Shown piece after piece: positions 12,278 to 24,873 of a DNA stretch of 64,000 bases. The DNA comes from Eustoma russellianum. Its lineage: Eukaryota > Streptophyta > Magnoliopsida > Gentianales > Gentianaceae. Made by a program: the position numbers and the translations under genes. The DNA lies in contig AP025069.1 of NCBI GenBank assembly GCA_036186865.1, forward strand, positions 19,158,870 to 19,222,869, read 5' to 3'. How positions within the stretch are numbered: the first letter of the stretch is position 1; each line of letters opens with the position of its first letter. The notes beneath the pieces are model-generated. The model was not told the DNA's origin. It saw nothing but the letters and a program-made list of their open reading frames with translations, and did not search any database.

Positions 12278-13900
12278 GAATATATATATAGGTACTATAT
12301 CACTCTATATACATTACTTAGAAACATAGCTTGTGCATATTCTGGATACTAAAACATTAAACATACACCATGAATCATCCAACTTTATATGAACATATAT
12401 ACTTAGATCTTTGAAAATCCATGAAGAATCTAGGAGTACTTGCATTTCTCACTTAACCTTAGAATGAAAGTGAAGATTTCTTCACTTGGCTTGAAGAAAA
12501 CCTTCCCCTTTTTACCTTAAAGGAGCCACAGTTTTGAAAGAGAAAAAGAAGGGTTAGTGAGCAACCATGGAACTGGATAAATGGAAGAAGTTAAACTCAA
12601 CTTACATGAAGTTCTTACCTTGCTACTCCTTGGTTCTTGGCTCAACAAAGTTTGGTCTACTTAGTTCATGGATGAAGGAGGATGTTGTAGCTATTGTTTT
12701 GGAGTGTATGAGATGAAGAGCAGAAATTTCCTCCTTGCTTCTTGCTTGTAACTCTCGGACAAAGTGGGAAAAATGGGATTGGAAGATTTGTTTTTCTTGC
12801 TTGGGAGAGGAAAGAGAGTGGTAAGAAGAAGTGAAAATTTTTCTAAGTGTGAATTGTGAAGAAAGAGAGAGTTCTCTCTTTCTATAGAGAGGGGGGCGAT
12901 TTTAGGGGCAAATGGGAGTGGGAAGAACTATCATGACATTTTGGAAGATTGATGGGAGAAGATGGAATAGTTATCTTGACAATTTGCAAGACAATGGAGT
13001 GAAGGAAAAGGAAAAATCTTCTCCTCCCTTGGACTAGAGTGGGCGATCAAAAATAGAGTGGAAGGGAGTGGTTGTGGATTGGTTGAAGAGTGTAAGACAT
13101 GTAAGAAAAGATGTAAGGGTTGGAAGGCTTTTTGGTATAAACCTATGATTGCTTAAAGCAAGACAAAAATATTGTCTTCTTCCTTGCTAAGATGGACGAC
13201 CGAGTGGTAGTGGGAGTGGGTAGAATATGGCAAAATTTTATCAATTAGTTTCTGCACAATTTTCTACACTTGGTATTTTGTTGGGGTGTTAATAACCACA
13301 ATTTCTTCTTCTTTTTCCTACCATGTGCCCGGTTATATTAAAAGGGTTTGGGGAAATTTGTCTTCTTTTCTATCTTATGTGGGGAAAAATAATATCTTAT
13401 CTTATGTATAATTTCTTATTCTTTTATTTAGTTGGGAACTACATATTTGTGTTATATCTTCCTATTGTTTTATTTTATTCTAGTAGATTAGGTGGTTCTC
13501 TAATAGCCGTGTTTTAGTTTCTTTAGGTAACGTACAAAATATTCGTTACCGACTTTAGTCATATACCGATATACCGCTTAAATAGTTTATTGTTCGATCA
13601 AATCTTAAACGCTACTAATCTCGATAGGCTAATCTAATCTATTTTGTACAATCGGTTTGAATAAGATGTGGTGGGGTTATAATGGTTGCGAAAAATTCCT
13701 ACGCTAATTATCTTAACGAAATTCTTATTCAAATTTTATCCCCAGGTAAACTTCATCTAAATCCAAATTTTATTTTCTTTTATATTTTATTATTACTTTT
13801 TTACTGACCCGGAGGTCGTAGCAAGAGTATCGGCATGTGTTTCAATTGATTTAATGAGTCGTTTTTTTATTTAGTGTACCGATTTTCCTGTACAGAGGAG
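12278..13900. other. Unassigned region, possibly an old LTR
   Basis: No ORF of note. The stretch contains GA- and CT-rich purine/pyrimidine tracts (about 12700-12900) and, on the minus strand, a possible TATA-like CTCTATAGAAAG followed by CT-rich sequence, as in some plant LTR leaders. No TG/CA termini or second copy are seen, so an LTR origin is only a guess. A gene-flank origin is equally possible. Confidence 0.3.
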
Positions 13901-14450
13901 AAAATTCAAGCAAACTTTGGCTACTACAGCTTCAAAATGCTCGTCTTAGAAATGGAACTACTTGTTAGATGCAGTTAACTCCTTTGACAATGTAGTGTAT
14001 TACATCTGTGCATCAACAATTGCACACATCAGGAGAAATATTGGTGCTCCACAATATGCTTCATTTCTTTTGCTCCCCTAGTCACCTCTGCATTGGTGAA
14101 AATCCATGAATATGGAGTATCATGCGTGTTCTAAAGCTTTTGCTACAATGTTTTTCGCTACACATGTATCCTACCGGGAGAAGGCTTTGGGAGCTGATTG
14201 ATGCATTGCGGCTCATACAAAACCGCCCGGAAGGCAATTATTGATCGATGAATCATGCGCTTCATTTGAGAAACCAACGGATATCCGTGGAACTGAATGC
14301 AAACTTCACCTTCTCATGTCTGTTGTAGGATTCAAGTAGTATGTAATGCAGGCAATTTTATCTGTCTGCTGTAGCTTTGGATTTTCAAGGGTTTGTACGA
14401 GGAATGGTCAAGGGTCTGTGTTTTTTTAGGGGAATAGTCTTGCACGCTCC
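13901..14450. other. Unassigned low-copy sequence
   Basis: Less AT-rich than its surroundings, with short open stretches but no frame that stays open. It could be the remnant of a host gene's 3' exon or UTR. I do not recognise any product. It is not repeated elsewhere in the window. Confidence 0.25.
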
Positions 14451-14454
14451 ACTG

Positions 14455-14553
14455 GCTGTTTTGTGGCAGTCACGGGTTCGAGCCGATAACAATCCTTTTT
14501 ACACCAAGTGTAAGGTAAGTCCGCGTATATCAGCTCCTCCTTGAACCCTGCAT
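14455..14553 (+). mobile_element. SINE-like fragment with tRNA B-box-like motif
   Basis: Contains CACGGGTTCGAGCC (B-box-like) followed by AAGGTAAGTCCGCGTATATC and GAACCCTGCATA. These resemble the order of motifs in plant Au-type SINEs. It is cut on the right where the truncated LTR begins at about 14557. No poly-T/A tail or target duplication is preserved. Confidence 0.4.
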
Positions 14554-14556
14554 AAA

Positions 14557-15025
14557 GTGTATATCTAGCTCAAATAGCTAGAGAAAACTTCCATGTGCCC
14601 AAAATGATTTGCAATTTGAAATCTCCACAAATTTAGCCTAAATTGTGGGTAATTTGAGTGTACCACCATGGAGTGATTTAGTGGCTGATTTTAACATGTG
14701 AGCCACGAAATTTTTGGCTATTTTTGATGTATATGGGCCGGACATATTTATATGGCAAGTACGTGACATGTTGGTGAATTTTCGACAGTCACACTATATG
14801 ACAATTTTCGGTTTATGATCTCGTAAAATGTCGTTATAATTTTGACGTCACCATGACTTATATCATATGATATAAGACCTGAATATACTCATAAATATGA
14901 GTTGCATATAGTGATGTGACATTCACATACGTTTATAATACATGTGACGTGTCGGTGGAACGTCGGAATATATGTGTATTGTGCCTTTTTTTAAAGAAAA
15001 TATGAATATTTTTTTAAAGAAAATA

Positions 15026-15077
<52 letters not shown>

Positions 15078-15441
15078 GTATATAAGGCGTGTAGAAGGAA
15101 TGGGGAGAATACTTTCCATTCTCAAATTTGTTGCCATAAAGCTTTCTCTAAATACGTCTTCATTTAATGAACTAGTTAGTTCATTAACTTATGCACTCCA
15201 CTTAATGAACTAGTTTAGTTCATTAATTGTGACACCTAAAAATAGTACAAAGACAACAAATGTTTGTCATATTATGTAAGTTTCAACACTTCATGGCTTG
15301 TCAGTACGGGAACAATATATATAAGCATATCAAGCATGTATATCACATAAACGTGTCAAGTAATAATTTATTTATGCATTTCGTAAACTTGTAGCATTTA
15401 AATCATGCATTTGTAAATCATTCAAGCACTTTTTCTCAACA
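14557..15441 (-). repeat. Copia-2 3' LTR, truncated
   Basis: Matches 24045-24873 and about 28810-29654. It ends CTCAACA on the plus strand next to the polypurine tract. Only the U3 third of the 2.67-kb LTR is left; the rest is missing at the junction with the SINE-like fragment. It carries TGACGTCA (14843-14850), GACGTGTC (14946-14953), an (AT)n tract (about 15023-15074) and two near-palindromes (15164-15187, 15202-15226). Confidence 0.85.
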
Positions 15442-15458
15442 ATCTCCCCCTTTTGATG
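15442..15458 (-). other. Copia-2 polypurine tract
   Basis: The minus strand reads CATCAAAAGGGGGAGAT directly before the LTR start TGTTGAGAAA. Further G-rich copies lie near 15551. Confidence 0.75.
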
Positions 15459-15670
15459 ATTTACAAAATAACATTGGTTCATGATTTAAATTTGATCGCA
15501 CACCCTCCAATTATGCACAAATTTGTATTTTGAATTTTATGGTATCGAGTGCTCCCCCTTAAATCATGCAATCATGCTCTCTCTCTCTCGCCATTAAATC
15601 ATGCTCTCTCTCTCCCTTTATTTTGTAAAAAATATCGAAAGTAGATGTAAGGATGGAAAGAAATATCAAT

Positions 15671-16500
15671 CTATAGCAAAGTAACCAAAATCATGCGTAA
15701 TTTTGAGCATAGATTTTCATACGTGGCTTGATTAAGTGCTTTGGTGAACATGTCGGCTACTTGTGCTTCAGTACGGATATGTTCTATAACGATATCACCA
15801 CAGTTTACATGATCACCAAGAAAGTGATATCGTACCTCTATGTTCTTTGCCTTAGGGTGTAATATGGGGTCCTTAGACAAATTGATAGCACTCATACTAT
15901 CACAATAAATAGGGATGCAATTTACGTTATTCCAAAATCAGAGAGTTGCTATTTTAGCCATAAAAGTTGTGTGCAACAAAGGCTAAGTGCCATGTATTCC
16001 GCTTTAGTAGTAGATAATGCTACACTTCCTTGCTTTTTCGAAAACCAAGATATCAATGAATTTCCAATAAATGGACATGTGTCACTTGTACTTTTTCTAT
16101 CTATTTTGCATTTGCCATAACCCGCATCAGTATAACCATGCAAGTCAAATTCAAAATTTTTATCATACCAAATTCCTAAAGTGGAAGTATGCTTAATGTA
16201 TCGAAATATCCTTTTTACAGCATTATAGTGTGACACTTTAGGATTGCTTTTTAAACAAGCACACATACAAACACTAAACATAATATCAGGTCTACTTGCG
16301 GTAAGATAAAGCAAAGAACCAATCATAGACCTATACAAATCATTATCAAAGTCTTTTCCATTCTCATCTTTATCAAGTTTAGTGGTTACACTCATAGAAG
16401 TGGGGGATGGTTTCAAGTTTTCAAATTTAAACTTTTTAATCATGTCATTCACATATTTGACTTGACTTATATGGATGCCTTTACTAGTTTGTTTAATTTG
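15671..16500 (-). pseudogene. Copia-2 RNase H and 3' part of RT
   Basis: RNase H region with SALSTTKAEYMALSLCCTQ-like sequence and IEVRYHFLGDHVN, preceded by the connection segment LYRSMIGSLLYLTASRPDIM. There is a frame break near 15900-15950. Upstream coding continues beyond the solo LTR at 17932. Closely similar to 25101-25826 in Copia-3, which is open over the same region. Confidence 0.85.
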
Positions 16501-16501
16501 C

Positions 16502-17931
16502 TGTTAGTGTATGTGCCCTAGGCCATGATTTGGATGTTTTATGTTATACATTTATTATTAATAAAGAGGTTTTATTATCATTATTGTCGGTTAGTATGTT
16601 ACACAATTATGATATATGTCCCTAGTTTATTATTGTTATGGAGATAAAATAATTTATAACCAGTATGAGTATTGATTTGATAATCATGAGATGATTATGT
16701 GTATGGTGATACAAATCAATCTCATAGATACTTGTTAGAGAACAGTGTATTGGATAGGCCCATCATGAGATTACTACATGGATTAGCGTCATAAGTAAAT
16801 CTCATGATAATCATGTTTTAATCCTTAGACTTGAGATTGTCATAGTTTCCAACATAAGGACTATTATATTTTGACATGATCTAACGTTATCCGTTACTGG
16901 ATAATAATAAAGGTCATTATTGAGTATGATAGAAATTACGTAGAGGATATTGAACAATCAAGATAGAATTTGTCCCTCTTTTGAGAAAGATATCTTTGGG
17001 CCCCTCGATTAGTGAGACTGTGAAATGCATGGTCGTGCTCAAATGAATTGATAGTGTGATCAGTATCATTTGTTTTATCAGTCTACTTAGAGATCGAGTA
17101 ATCATATGTTTGAACAATATAAGTATGACGCTGACCATGACTTATGTTCAAACTAGATATCGTGCGACAAAAGGATTAATGCATGTACTATTATTAGTCT
17201 AGTTGGACTTTACTCGTATTAATTGGGTAGTCGTAATGTCTTGCTAGAGACCAATTACGACTTGTTGGTTTAATAGAGATTTAACCGACTGCCAATTAAT
17301 ATGGGCCTATCGGGTCACACACAAGAATGCATAAGGCTGAGATTAATAATATTAATATTAGATATTGATTATTATTATTATTATCGTTTTAATATTAATA
17401 ATATTAATATTGGATATTAATTATTATTATTATTTTTGTTTTTTTGGTGATTATATATACATGTGTATTATCGGATAATAACGAGAGAATCCATATCTGA
17501 TATGGATTTTGAATATCCTGATAGAATCCGTATGTGATATGGATTTTGATTGGCATCAACTAATCCGATTAGGACTCGGATTTTGATGTCTACGTATGTG
17601 TATATATACTTGTGTATCTCGTATACACTACACACACGAAAAAAATACACAGAATCATCAAAGAAACCCTAGAGCCGTTTTTGTGAAAAACGAGTTCTTC
17701 AGCCGCGCCGTTTGAAGAGCTAGCACTCCAGACGGAAGCGTTCGTGTGGATACCGAGAGGGTGATCGTATTTTCGCACCTGCTTCATCTGCGTTATTCGG
17801 ATCTACAAAGGTAATTTTCGAGTTTCTTTCATCGAATTAAACGAACAACATGGATCCTTGGTAGGAAATCGGGGATCAAGTTTTTGTTTTCCGTTGCACG
17901 TTTTGCAGTGATCTCGGTTGATTTCCTAACA
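16502..17931 (+). repeat. Solo LTR-1 (1430 bp) inserted in Copia-2 RT
   Basis: TGTTAGTG...CCTAACA ends, flanked by a perfect 5-bp duplication TTTGC (16497-16501 and 17932-17936). The uninterrupted target can be read in Copia-3 at about 25911-25940. No internal retrotransposon sequence is present. A TATATATA box at 17601-17608 followed by a leader-like stretch suggests U3-R-U5 runs left to right. Related copies lie at 39157-40595, 45212-47139 and 53767-55204. Confidence 0.9.
17601..17608 (+). promoter_or_regulatory. Putative TATA box of solo LTR-1
   Basis: TATATATA about 330 bp before the LTR end, followed by sequence resembling a leader. Its position is consistent with a U3/R boundary. No transcription evidence is available. 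Confidence 0.45.
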
Positions 17932-17936
17932 TTTGC

Positions 17937-20115
17937 AAGCCAAGAAAATAATTCAACTCACCAACCATAGACATTTCAAATTCGGATTTCATGCATATTT
18001 CAAATTCTTCAACAAGTTTATGAGATGCAGATCCAAAGACAATGTCATAAACATAAATTTGAATAATAAATAAACCCGATTTTTCTTGTTTCAAGAATAG
18101 ATTACTATATATGATGCCTCTTTTAAATCCGTTTTCTAAAAGAAAGGTACCAAAACGATCATACCAAGCCTAGGTGCTTGTTTTAAACCATATATTGCCT
18201 TCTTTAATTTATACACATGATTAGGATATTTTAAATCCTCAAAACTGGGTGGTTGTTTCACATATACTTCTTCTTGTATAAAGTCGTTTAAAAATGCACT
18301 TTTACGTCCATTTAATAAAGTTTAAAATCCTTCATGCAAGTAATAACCAGTAATTATCGTATGGCTTCAAAGCGTGCTGCGGGTGCAAATGTTTCTTCGT
18401 AGTCTATTCCCTCTTCTTGATTATATCCTTGTGATACAAGCCTTGCTTCGTTTCTAACGACTTTACCCTCTTCATTTATTTTATTTCTAAATACCCACTT
18501 TGTGCCTATTATCGTTTTATCTTGTGTCATCATGCATAGCGTCAATCCAAGAAGAATAAATCAGAGCATCAAAACATTCTTGGGTTCAATTTCAGATATC
18601 ATAGCATAGAATTGATTTATTTCCGGATTTATTCCTCTACATGGTCGGACACCTTGTGTTATGTCGCCTATAATGAGCTCATGTGGGTGATCTCTATGTC
18701 ATCTTGGTTGATTATTTTCTAAGTTTTCATGCCTTTCTAAGTGATCATGCATTTCTAGTGTGTCATGTTCATCATGTACGATATTTTCTTCTATATCATC
18801 CAACACGGGCTTTAGTTCAAAATCATCGTCATTTTCTTTATTTATTTCATATTCACCGGATTCATTAAATTTTACATGAATAGATTCTAAAATTTGTCTA
18901 GTCATAGGATCAAAAACATCTATATGCCTTAGAATTCACAGAATATCCAACAAAGATGCATTCAATGAATTTACACTCAAATTTATCTAGATTATCTTTT
19001 GTATTCAAAACAAAGCATTTACAACCAAACACACAAAACTAATTAATTTTAGCCATGCGATTATTCGAAATTTCAAAAGGAGTTTTATTTATTGTCGTTC
19101 TAATCGATAAGCAGTTAACTATATGGCATGCACAATTTACGGCTTCCGCCTACAAAAATTTAGGCAACTTATTTTCACATAGAATAGTTCTTGCAATTTC
19201 TTGTAGTGTCCTATTCTTTCTTTCTACTACTTTGTTTAACTGTGGTGTTCTAGGTGGCGAAAACTCGTGTTTAATACCTTTTTCTTCACAAAATGCAATC
19301 ATGTCCTTATTTTTAAATTCGTCGCCTCTATCGCTCCTACTATTTTTCACATTCAAACCATACTCATTTTTAAGTTGTTTTATTAATTTAGCAATTTCAA
19401 CGGAACTATCATCTTTATTCGCAAGAAATAAAGTCCATGCATAGCGAGAAAAATCGTCAATGATGATACATGCATAATGTCGCCCACCAAGACTCCTAGT
19501 ACGACTAGGACTAAACAAGTCAATGTGTAATAATTCTAAGACTCTGTATGTGCTAATTTCATTTTTAGATTTAAGTGACTCGCGTGTTTGTTTGGTTTTA
19601 ATACAAGATTCATACAACTGAAAGTTGTCTAAATCAAGTTTAGGCAATCCTCGTACTAGATTCTTTCGTTAAAGTTTTTCAAGAGTTGAGATGCCAATGT
19701 GACCTAACCGCCTATGCCACAAATTTACATTAGGTTCATTTGACACAAAACACTTTACTTTAGCGTCTAACATGTCATCCATAGAAAGTGTGAATATATT
19801 TCCTTCTCTTTTTTCTTTTAACACCGTTTCTTCGTTTTTATTTATTATATTGCAATATGGGTGAGTGAAACACACATCAAAACCGTTGTCAAGAAATTGT
19901 GAGATGCTAAGCAAATTGTAGGATAGATTACTTACCAAGAAAACGTTGGAAATTTGAAGAGTGCTTGGATTTCCAATTGTACCTTTTCCGATGATTCTTC
20001 CTTCGTTGTTGTCTCCAAAGGTCACCGATCCACCTTTTGTAACCTTCTTCAACTTTAAAAACAAGCTCGGGTCACCCGTCATGTGCCTCGAGCAACCACT
20101 ATCAAGGAACTACTT
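17937..20115 (-). pseudogene. Copia-2 protease, integrase and 5' part of RT
   Basis: On the minus strand: protease remnant with LDSGCSRHMTG (about 20085-20110); GAG-pre-integrase (19669-20000) with LWHRRLGHIGISTLEKL; integrase core (19150-19647) with IIIDDFSRYAWTLF and SPPRTPQLNKVVERKNRT; integrase C-terminal region (18699-19100). The RT start (18354-18545) has NEARLVSQGYNQEEGIDYEE, and RT continues at 17937-18094. The RT active-site motif reads YVYD instead of YVDD, so the catalytic Asp is lost. Frames break near 19660, 19100, 18690 and 18100-18350. Confidence 0.88.
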
Positions 20116-20205
20116 GATTGATGTACCTTTAGATGTATGTGTTTCCTGCAATGTGTAACAACGATTTAGGTACCCTTTTATTTTGGGTCCTTATGAGTTA
20201 GTTCT

Positions 20206-22152
20206 TCACCCCTTTGTAATAATACCTTTTGGTATCCAAACTTGGGTGACCTTTCTCGGTCTTACAAATGGTGAGAATACAAATAAAGAAGCAATATAAT
20301 AGGCATTAGGTGGGAATGCGTTTGGCCTTTGATCGAGAATCTCATCATGCACATGGTATGATTTTTTGATATGCCTTTGTGTAAGTGTGGATGATATGTG
20401 ATCTAGATGCATTTATGTTGAATGAATATCGTGTATGCATCAATGGTTTTTTTCATATTTAAATGGCATATAATTATATCTTGTATGATGTGAAGAAGAA
20501 GCACAATGAGATGAAGTAAGAGATGATCTAGGCATCCTTTTAGGTGCTACATTCGTCTTGAATGCATGTGTTTTCTTAGATGAAGATAGAATGAATTTGG
20601 TTGATTTATTTTGTGTTTCGTTTTTCTCAACGTATCCTAATCCGGTTTTGTCGCTTTCATGCTTTTGTGAGGAGATGATGCGATCTAGCATGTTTATACC
20701 TGTATCAAACTGTTTTACCATTTTTTCTAAATCCGCATTTCTTGATTTCAAATTTGAAATCTCGGATTTCATTTCATTATTTTCTGTCGTTAATGATGAG
20801 ACCTATGATTTCAATGAATTAATTGTGCAAGACGACTCTTCTTTTGAATCATTTAATTGAGAAACAAGGTTCGTGTTAGATGATTCTAAAACTTCTTGTC
20901 TTCAATTAACTGTTTCTTTTCTTTTGCAAGAGTCTTTGTGAATTTATGCAATTTAAGATATTGACTAAACAAATCATCATTAGAAGGTTCGGAATCCGAA
21001 TCAAAATCAGAAGATATCTCGTTTGATGCTTTGGATACAAAGCATACTTGTGATGTCTCTTCTTCGGTATCATCAGTCTCAGATTCAGATGAATCACTAG
21101 AAGTGGAGGCCTTGAGAGCTCTTCTTGAATTCCTTTGTTTAGGTTCTGAGACGGGTCTATTTTTGTTTCAATCCTTGTCATGGTTCTTGTTTGTTTGTTT
21201 GTCCTTGTTCGGGCAGTCATATGATAAATGTCCAAGTTTTCCACATTCATAGCACTTGATGTCGTTATCATTATTTTTATTTTTATTTCTCTCAGTCGGA
21301 ACAGCCTTAGGTTTATTCTTGAATGATTTTCTCATAAATTTTCTCAAACCTTTAGCCAATAGTATTAGATCTTTGTTGTCCGATTCAGTATCACTATCAT
21401 CTACGTGATCGGAAGAGGTAGAGACGTATTCATTTGATTTAAAAGCAATAGCCTCACCTTGTTTTGACGTTGACTCCGATTTCCTTAGTGTAAGTTTGTT
21501 TTCGTATACCTTTAAGGATCCGATTAATTCCTCCATTTTTATAGAACTCGTTTCTTTACTTTCCTCAATCGCTGTGACTTTGGGGTCCCATTCGGATGGG
21601 AGACTTCTTAGCACCTTTTGAACCTTTTCTTGTGCAGAAAAAGTTTTTCCAAGAGACACAAGAGAATTTTAGATGTTAGTCAAGCGTGGGTCCATATCAA
21701 TAATAGATTCGTTTGGTAATAACTTGAAAGACTCAAAAGTAGACATAAGCATATCTATTTTAAACTCTTTAACTTGACTAGCCCCTTCATGTTTCATTTC
21801 AAGAATTCTCCACATCTCCGGGCACTAGAGCAATTAGACACATAACTCGATTCCCTTTTACTCAGCCCATTTAAAAGAAGTTGCATGGCTCTGGCATTCA
21901 TACTTAATTTCTTTTTGTCATCACTAGAATATTCTTGTTTCGATTTTACGACCTCTAGTGTGACACCATTAATAGTAGATAGCTTAGAAGTAATAAAATG
22001 ACCATCTTCTATAATGGTCCACAAGTCTATATCAATGGCCATAAGAAAAAGTTTCATTTTAAGTATCCATTGTATGAAGGACTCGCTGTCAAAAGAGGAG
22101 GCCTTTGACTCGACATACCTTATAATTCGGTCTTGTGACTAGTGGTTGCCAT
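20206..22152 (-). pseudogene. Copia-2 gag, broken
   Basis: A Gag start MATTSHKTEL is readable from 22152 but meets a stop within about 11 codons. The UBN2-type Gag region (21794-22057, LLLNGLSKRESSYVSNC), a Lys-rich segment and the CCHC knuckle CYECGKLGHLSYDC (about 21215-21260) follow. Then come a degraded coiled coil (about 20640-20900) and a linker to protease (20206-20412, with VWIPKG). Frame changes fall near 21780, 21660, 21170 and 20900. Confidence 0.85.
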
Positions 22153-22189
22153 CCCACAAAGATCGTTGGATCCTCTTGTCATGAGTGTG

Positions 22190-22205
22190 CTTGGCTCTGA
22201 TACTA
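22190..22205 (-). other. Copia-2 primer binding site
   Basis: The minus strand reads TAGTATCAGAGCCAAG, two bases inside the LTR edge. It matches the usual initiator tRNA-Met complement except at the first positions. Confidence 0.75.
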
Positions 22206-22890
22206 CTTGTAGGACCTGTATAGTACCACTAGAAGGGGGGGTCGAATGTGAGTGCGGAAATTTTGGTTTTAAAAACTTTTGGACCAAAAACCTCACTTCT
22301 GAAAACAGTTTCTGTTTTCAGATCCTATTTTGAAATATTTGAATGACATATTTGCAGACCTTTAAAAATTATGAAATTCAGTGAGAATGTACTCTCAGAT
22401 GTTATGAGTGTATCACAAAAATTTCAAATTAAAACTCCACTCCTAACCCCTTTAAAATACGTTTTTGGTCAGATTGCGCAAATCTGCCAGAAACTGTACT
22501 TTGACTTGAAAAATTTATTCCTATTAATTGGTGATTCCAAATGGTCTGAAACTTTTATGACAAGACTTTCAAGATATTTTTTTAGTAGTTTGAAACAGTT
22601 TTTGAAAATTCCTTTGGGAAGTATGTCAACCACGTTGATGTTCTCAAATCTCAACCTTTGCAAATCTGAAAATCAGATTGCACTAGTCTCATAACTATTC
22701 ATGTTTGACTGACTTATACTCATCCAAAATGAGTTGAAACTTACGCCAAATAAAAACTAGGATATGTGGCTATGATCTGCAAAGTTTTATAATTTTTGAA
22801 AATCATTTACTATTTTTACCATTGCAACGAACTCAATGCAGAAAACTGAAAACTGGAAGTAAAGTGCAGTAAAGTAAGAACACCAAGGAT

Positions 22891-22896
22891 TTTATA
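22891..22896 (-). promoter_or_regulatory. TATA box of the shared LTR
   Basis: Minus strand CCGTACTAGTATAAAATCC, conserved at 27643-27648 in the third LTR as CCGAACCAGTATAAATTTC. It is the likely core promoter. R-U5 would then be about 660 bp. Confidence 0.6.
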
Positions 22897-24332
22897 CTAG
22901 TACGGTTAAATCAATATACTCTAGTCTTCGAGGACACCTTCTTCGGTTATCACTAAACACAATAAACACCTTACCACAAGAATGACTGGAGTTAATCACT
23001 AACTCCACCCTTTTATAATCAACACAATCGATCAAATGAATCACGTACACCACCACCAAACGAATGAAGGTTTGGTCATACCTTAATCAACCTTTTACAA
23101 CAATGAACGTGTATCCGTGGTATATTCAAAGCCCATACAATATGTAGAATGTATGAACAATAGGATTGAGAGAAGAAGAAGAAGAAGAAAAGGAGAAGAA
23201 GAAAGTAGTATTGCTTCTTGCACTTGAGAGAATGTGAGTTGTGGCTTAGCCTTGTTTGCACCATCTTCTCCCTTTTATTCACACTTGGCCGCTCCCTTTA
23301 GGGTTTCTTCCTTCTTGAAAATTATCTTTAATGTCGTTGGAAGATTGCCTTGTGTAGAGATGACACCATCTTGCTTACTTGGTGCAATATGATTGGAAGG
23401 ATGACTTGACCTTGCTTACTTGTCACTTGTTGATTGTTCCACCTTGGCATTCTTTAATGAGCTAAAATTCTACAAAAAAACTCTCAAAACATGTGCTCAA
23501 ATGTAGTCAAAAAATTATTATACTATCAAATTTCAATCCCTTGAATTTGGGAGACAAATTGATGATGAAAATCGCCCACTATGAACATGTGCTGAAAATT
23601 TTCGGCATGTCTCTTATTTTAAAATCTTTCCTTGTGTGGTGCTCTCTTCAATGTCACCAATATTGTGTGGAATATTCTCCACCAATTGAAATGCTAAATA
23701 AGCTTCGCATAAGCTCCAACAAGATGTAATAGGCGTGTAGAGTGAGCTGGATATGTGCTGAAATTTCATTTTAGTAAGCTTTATCAAATAATACACAATA
23801 TTTACACATATATGGTAAATAATAATCAGCCCTATTTTGAATTTTCTAGAACACTTTAACATATCTTGAATGTGTAAAAAGTGTCTAGATAAATGTTACA
23901 CCTATGCCAAAAAAAAGTTCCATGTTGTATGCTCGTAGAAAACAAAATTTTCGACTTTCGTTGATTACGCGATTTTTCTCCGATTAAATTCAAACTTCTT
24001 GAATATGTAATATATATTATGTCACACATAATATACATAAAACAAAGTGTATGTCTAGCTCAAATAGCTAGAGAAAACATCCATGTGCCCAAAATGATTT
24101 GCAATTTGAAATCTCCACAAATTTAGCCTAAATTGTGCGTGATTTGTGTGTGCCAATATGGAATGATTTAGTGGCTGATTTTAACATGTGAGCCACAAAA
24201 TGTTTGGTTATTTTTGATGTATATGGGTCGGCCATCTTTATATGGCAAGTAAGTGACATGTCGCTGAAGTTTCGTTAGTCACCCGATACTACAATTTTCG
24301 GTTTATGACCTCGTAACATGTCGTTATAATTT

Positions 24333-24443
24333 TGACGTCACTATGACTTATATCGTATGATATAAGACCTGAATATACTCATAAATATGAGTTGTATGTA
24401 GTGATGTGACATTGACATACATTTATAATACATGTGACGTGTC
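24333..24443. promoter_or_regulatory. Conserved ACGT-core pair in LTR U3
   Basis: TGACGTCA (24333-24340) and GACGTGTC (24436-24443) resemble bZIP sites (CRE/as-1-like and ABRE-like). The same pair with nearly the same spacing is retained at 14843/14946 and 29098/29200. A functional role is inferred from motif type only. Confidence 0.45.
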
Positions 24444-24873
24444 GGTGGTACGTCGGAATATATGCGTATTATGCATTTTTCAAAGAAAATATGAATATAT
24501 ATATTATATGTATATAAGGCGTGTAGAAGGAACTTGGAGAAGACTTTCCATTCTCAAATTTTTTGCCATAAAGCTTTCTCCAAATATGTATTCATTTAAT
24601 GAACTAGTTAGTTCATTAACTTAAGCACTCTACTTAATGAACTAGTTTAGTTCATTAATTGTGTCACCTAAAAATAGTACAAAAACAACAAATGTTTGCC
24701 ATATTATGTAAGTTTTAACGCTTCATGGCTTGTTAGTACGACAGCAATATATATAAGCATATGAAGCATGTATATCACATAAAAGTGTCGAGCAATAATT
24801 TATTTATGCATTTCGTAAACTTGTAGCATTTAAATCATGCATTTGTAAATCATTCAAACATTTTTTCTCAACA

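Larger units (their letters stand above)
14557..24873 (-). mobile_element. Copia-2: Ty1-copia element in an LTR-sharing array
   Basis: Minus-strand element of the same general Sirevirus-like type as Copia-1 but a different family. It has a truncated 3' LTR (14557-15441), internal region (15442-22207), primer binding site (22190-22205) and 5' LTR (22208-24873). The same 22208-24873 LTR is also directly followed by the polypurine tract of Copia-3, so it serves both elements. A 1430-bp solo LTR (16502-17931) interrupts the reverse transcriptase. All ORFs are broken. Confidence 0.85.
22208..24873 (-). repeat. Complete LTR shared by Copia-2 (5') and Copia-3 (3')
   Basis: 2666 bp. On the plus strand it runs TGTAGGACC...CTCAACA, with the Copia-2 primer binding site on its left and the Copia-3 polypurine tract on its right. 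One LTR therefore serves two adjacent internal regions. On the minus strand a TATAAA box lies at 22891-22896. U3 contains TGACGTCA (24333-24340) and GACGTGTC (24436-24443). Confidence 0.85.

Noticed and set aside
14455..14553. A functional tRNA gene
   Set aside because: Only a B-box-like motif is present; no cloverleaf, no A box at the correct spacing and no T-run terminator.
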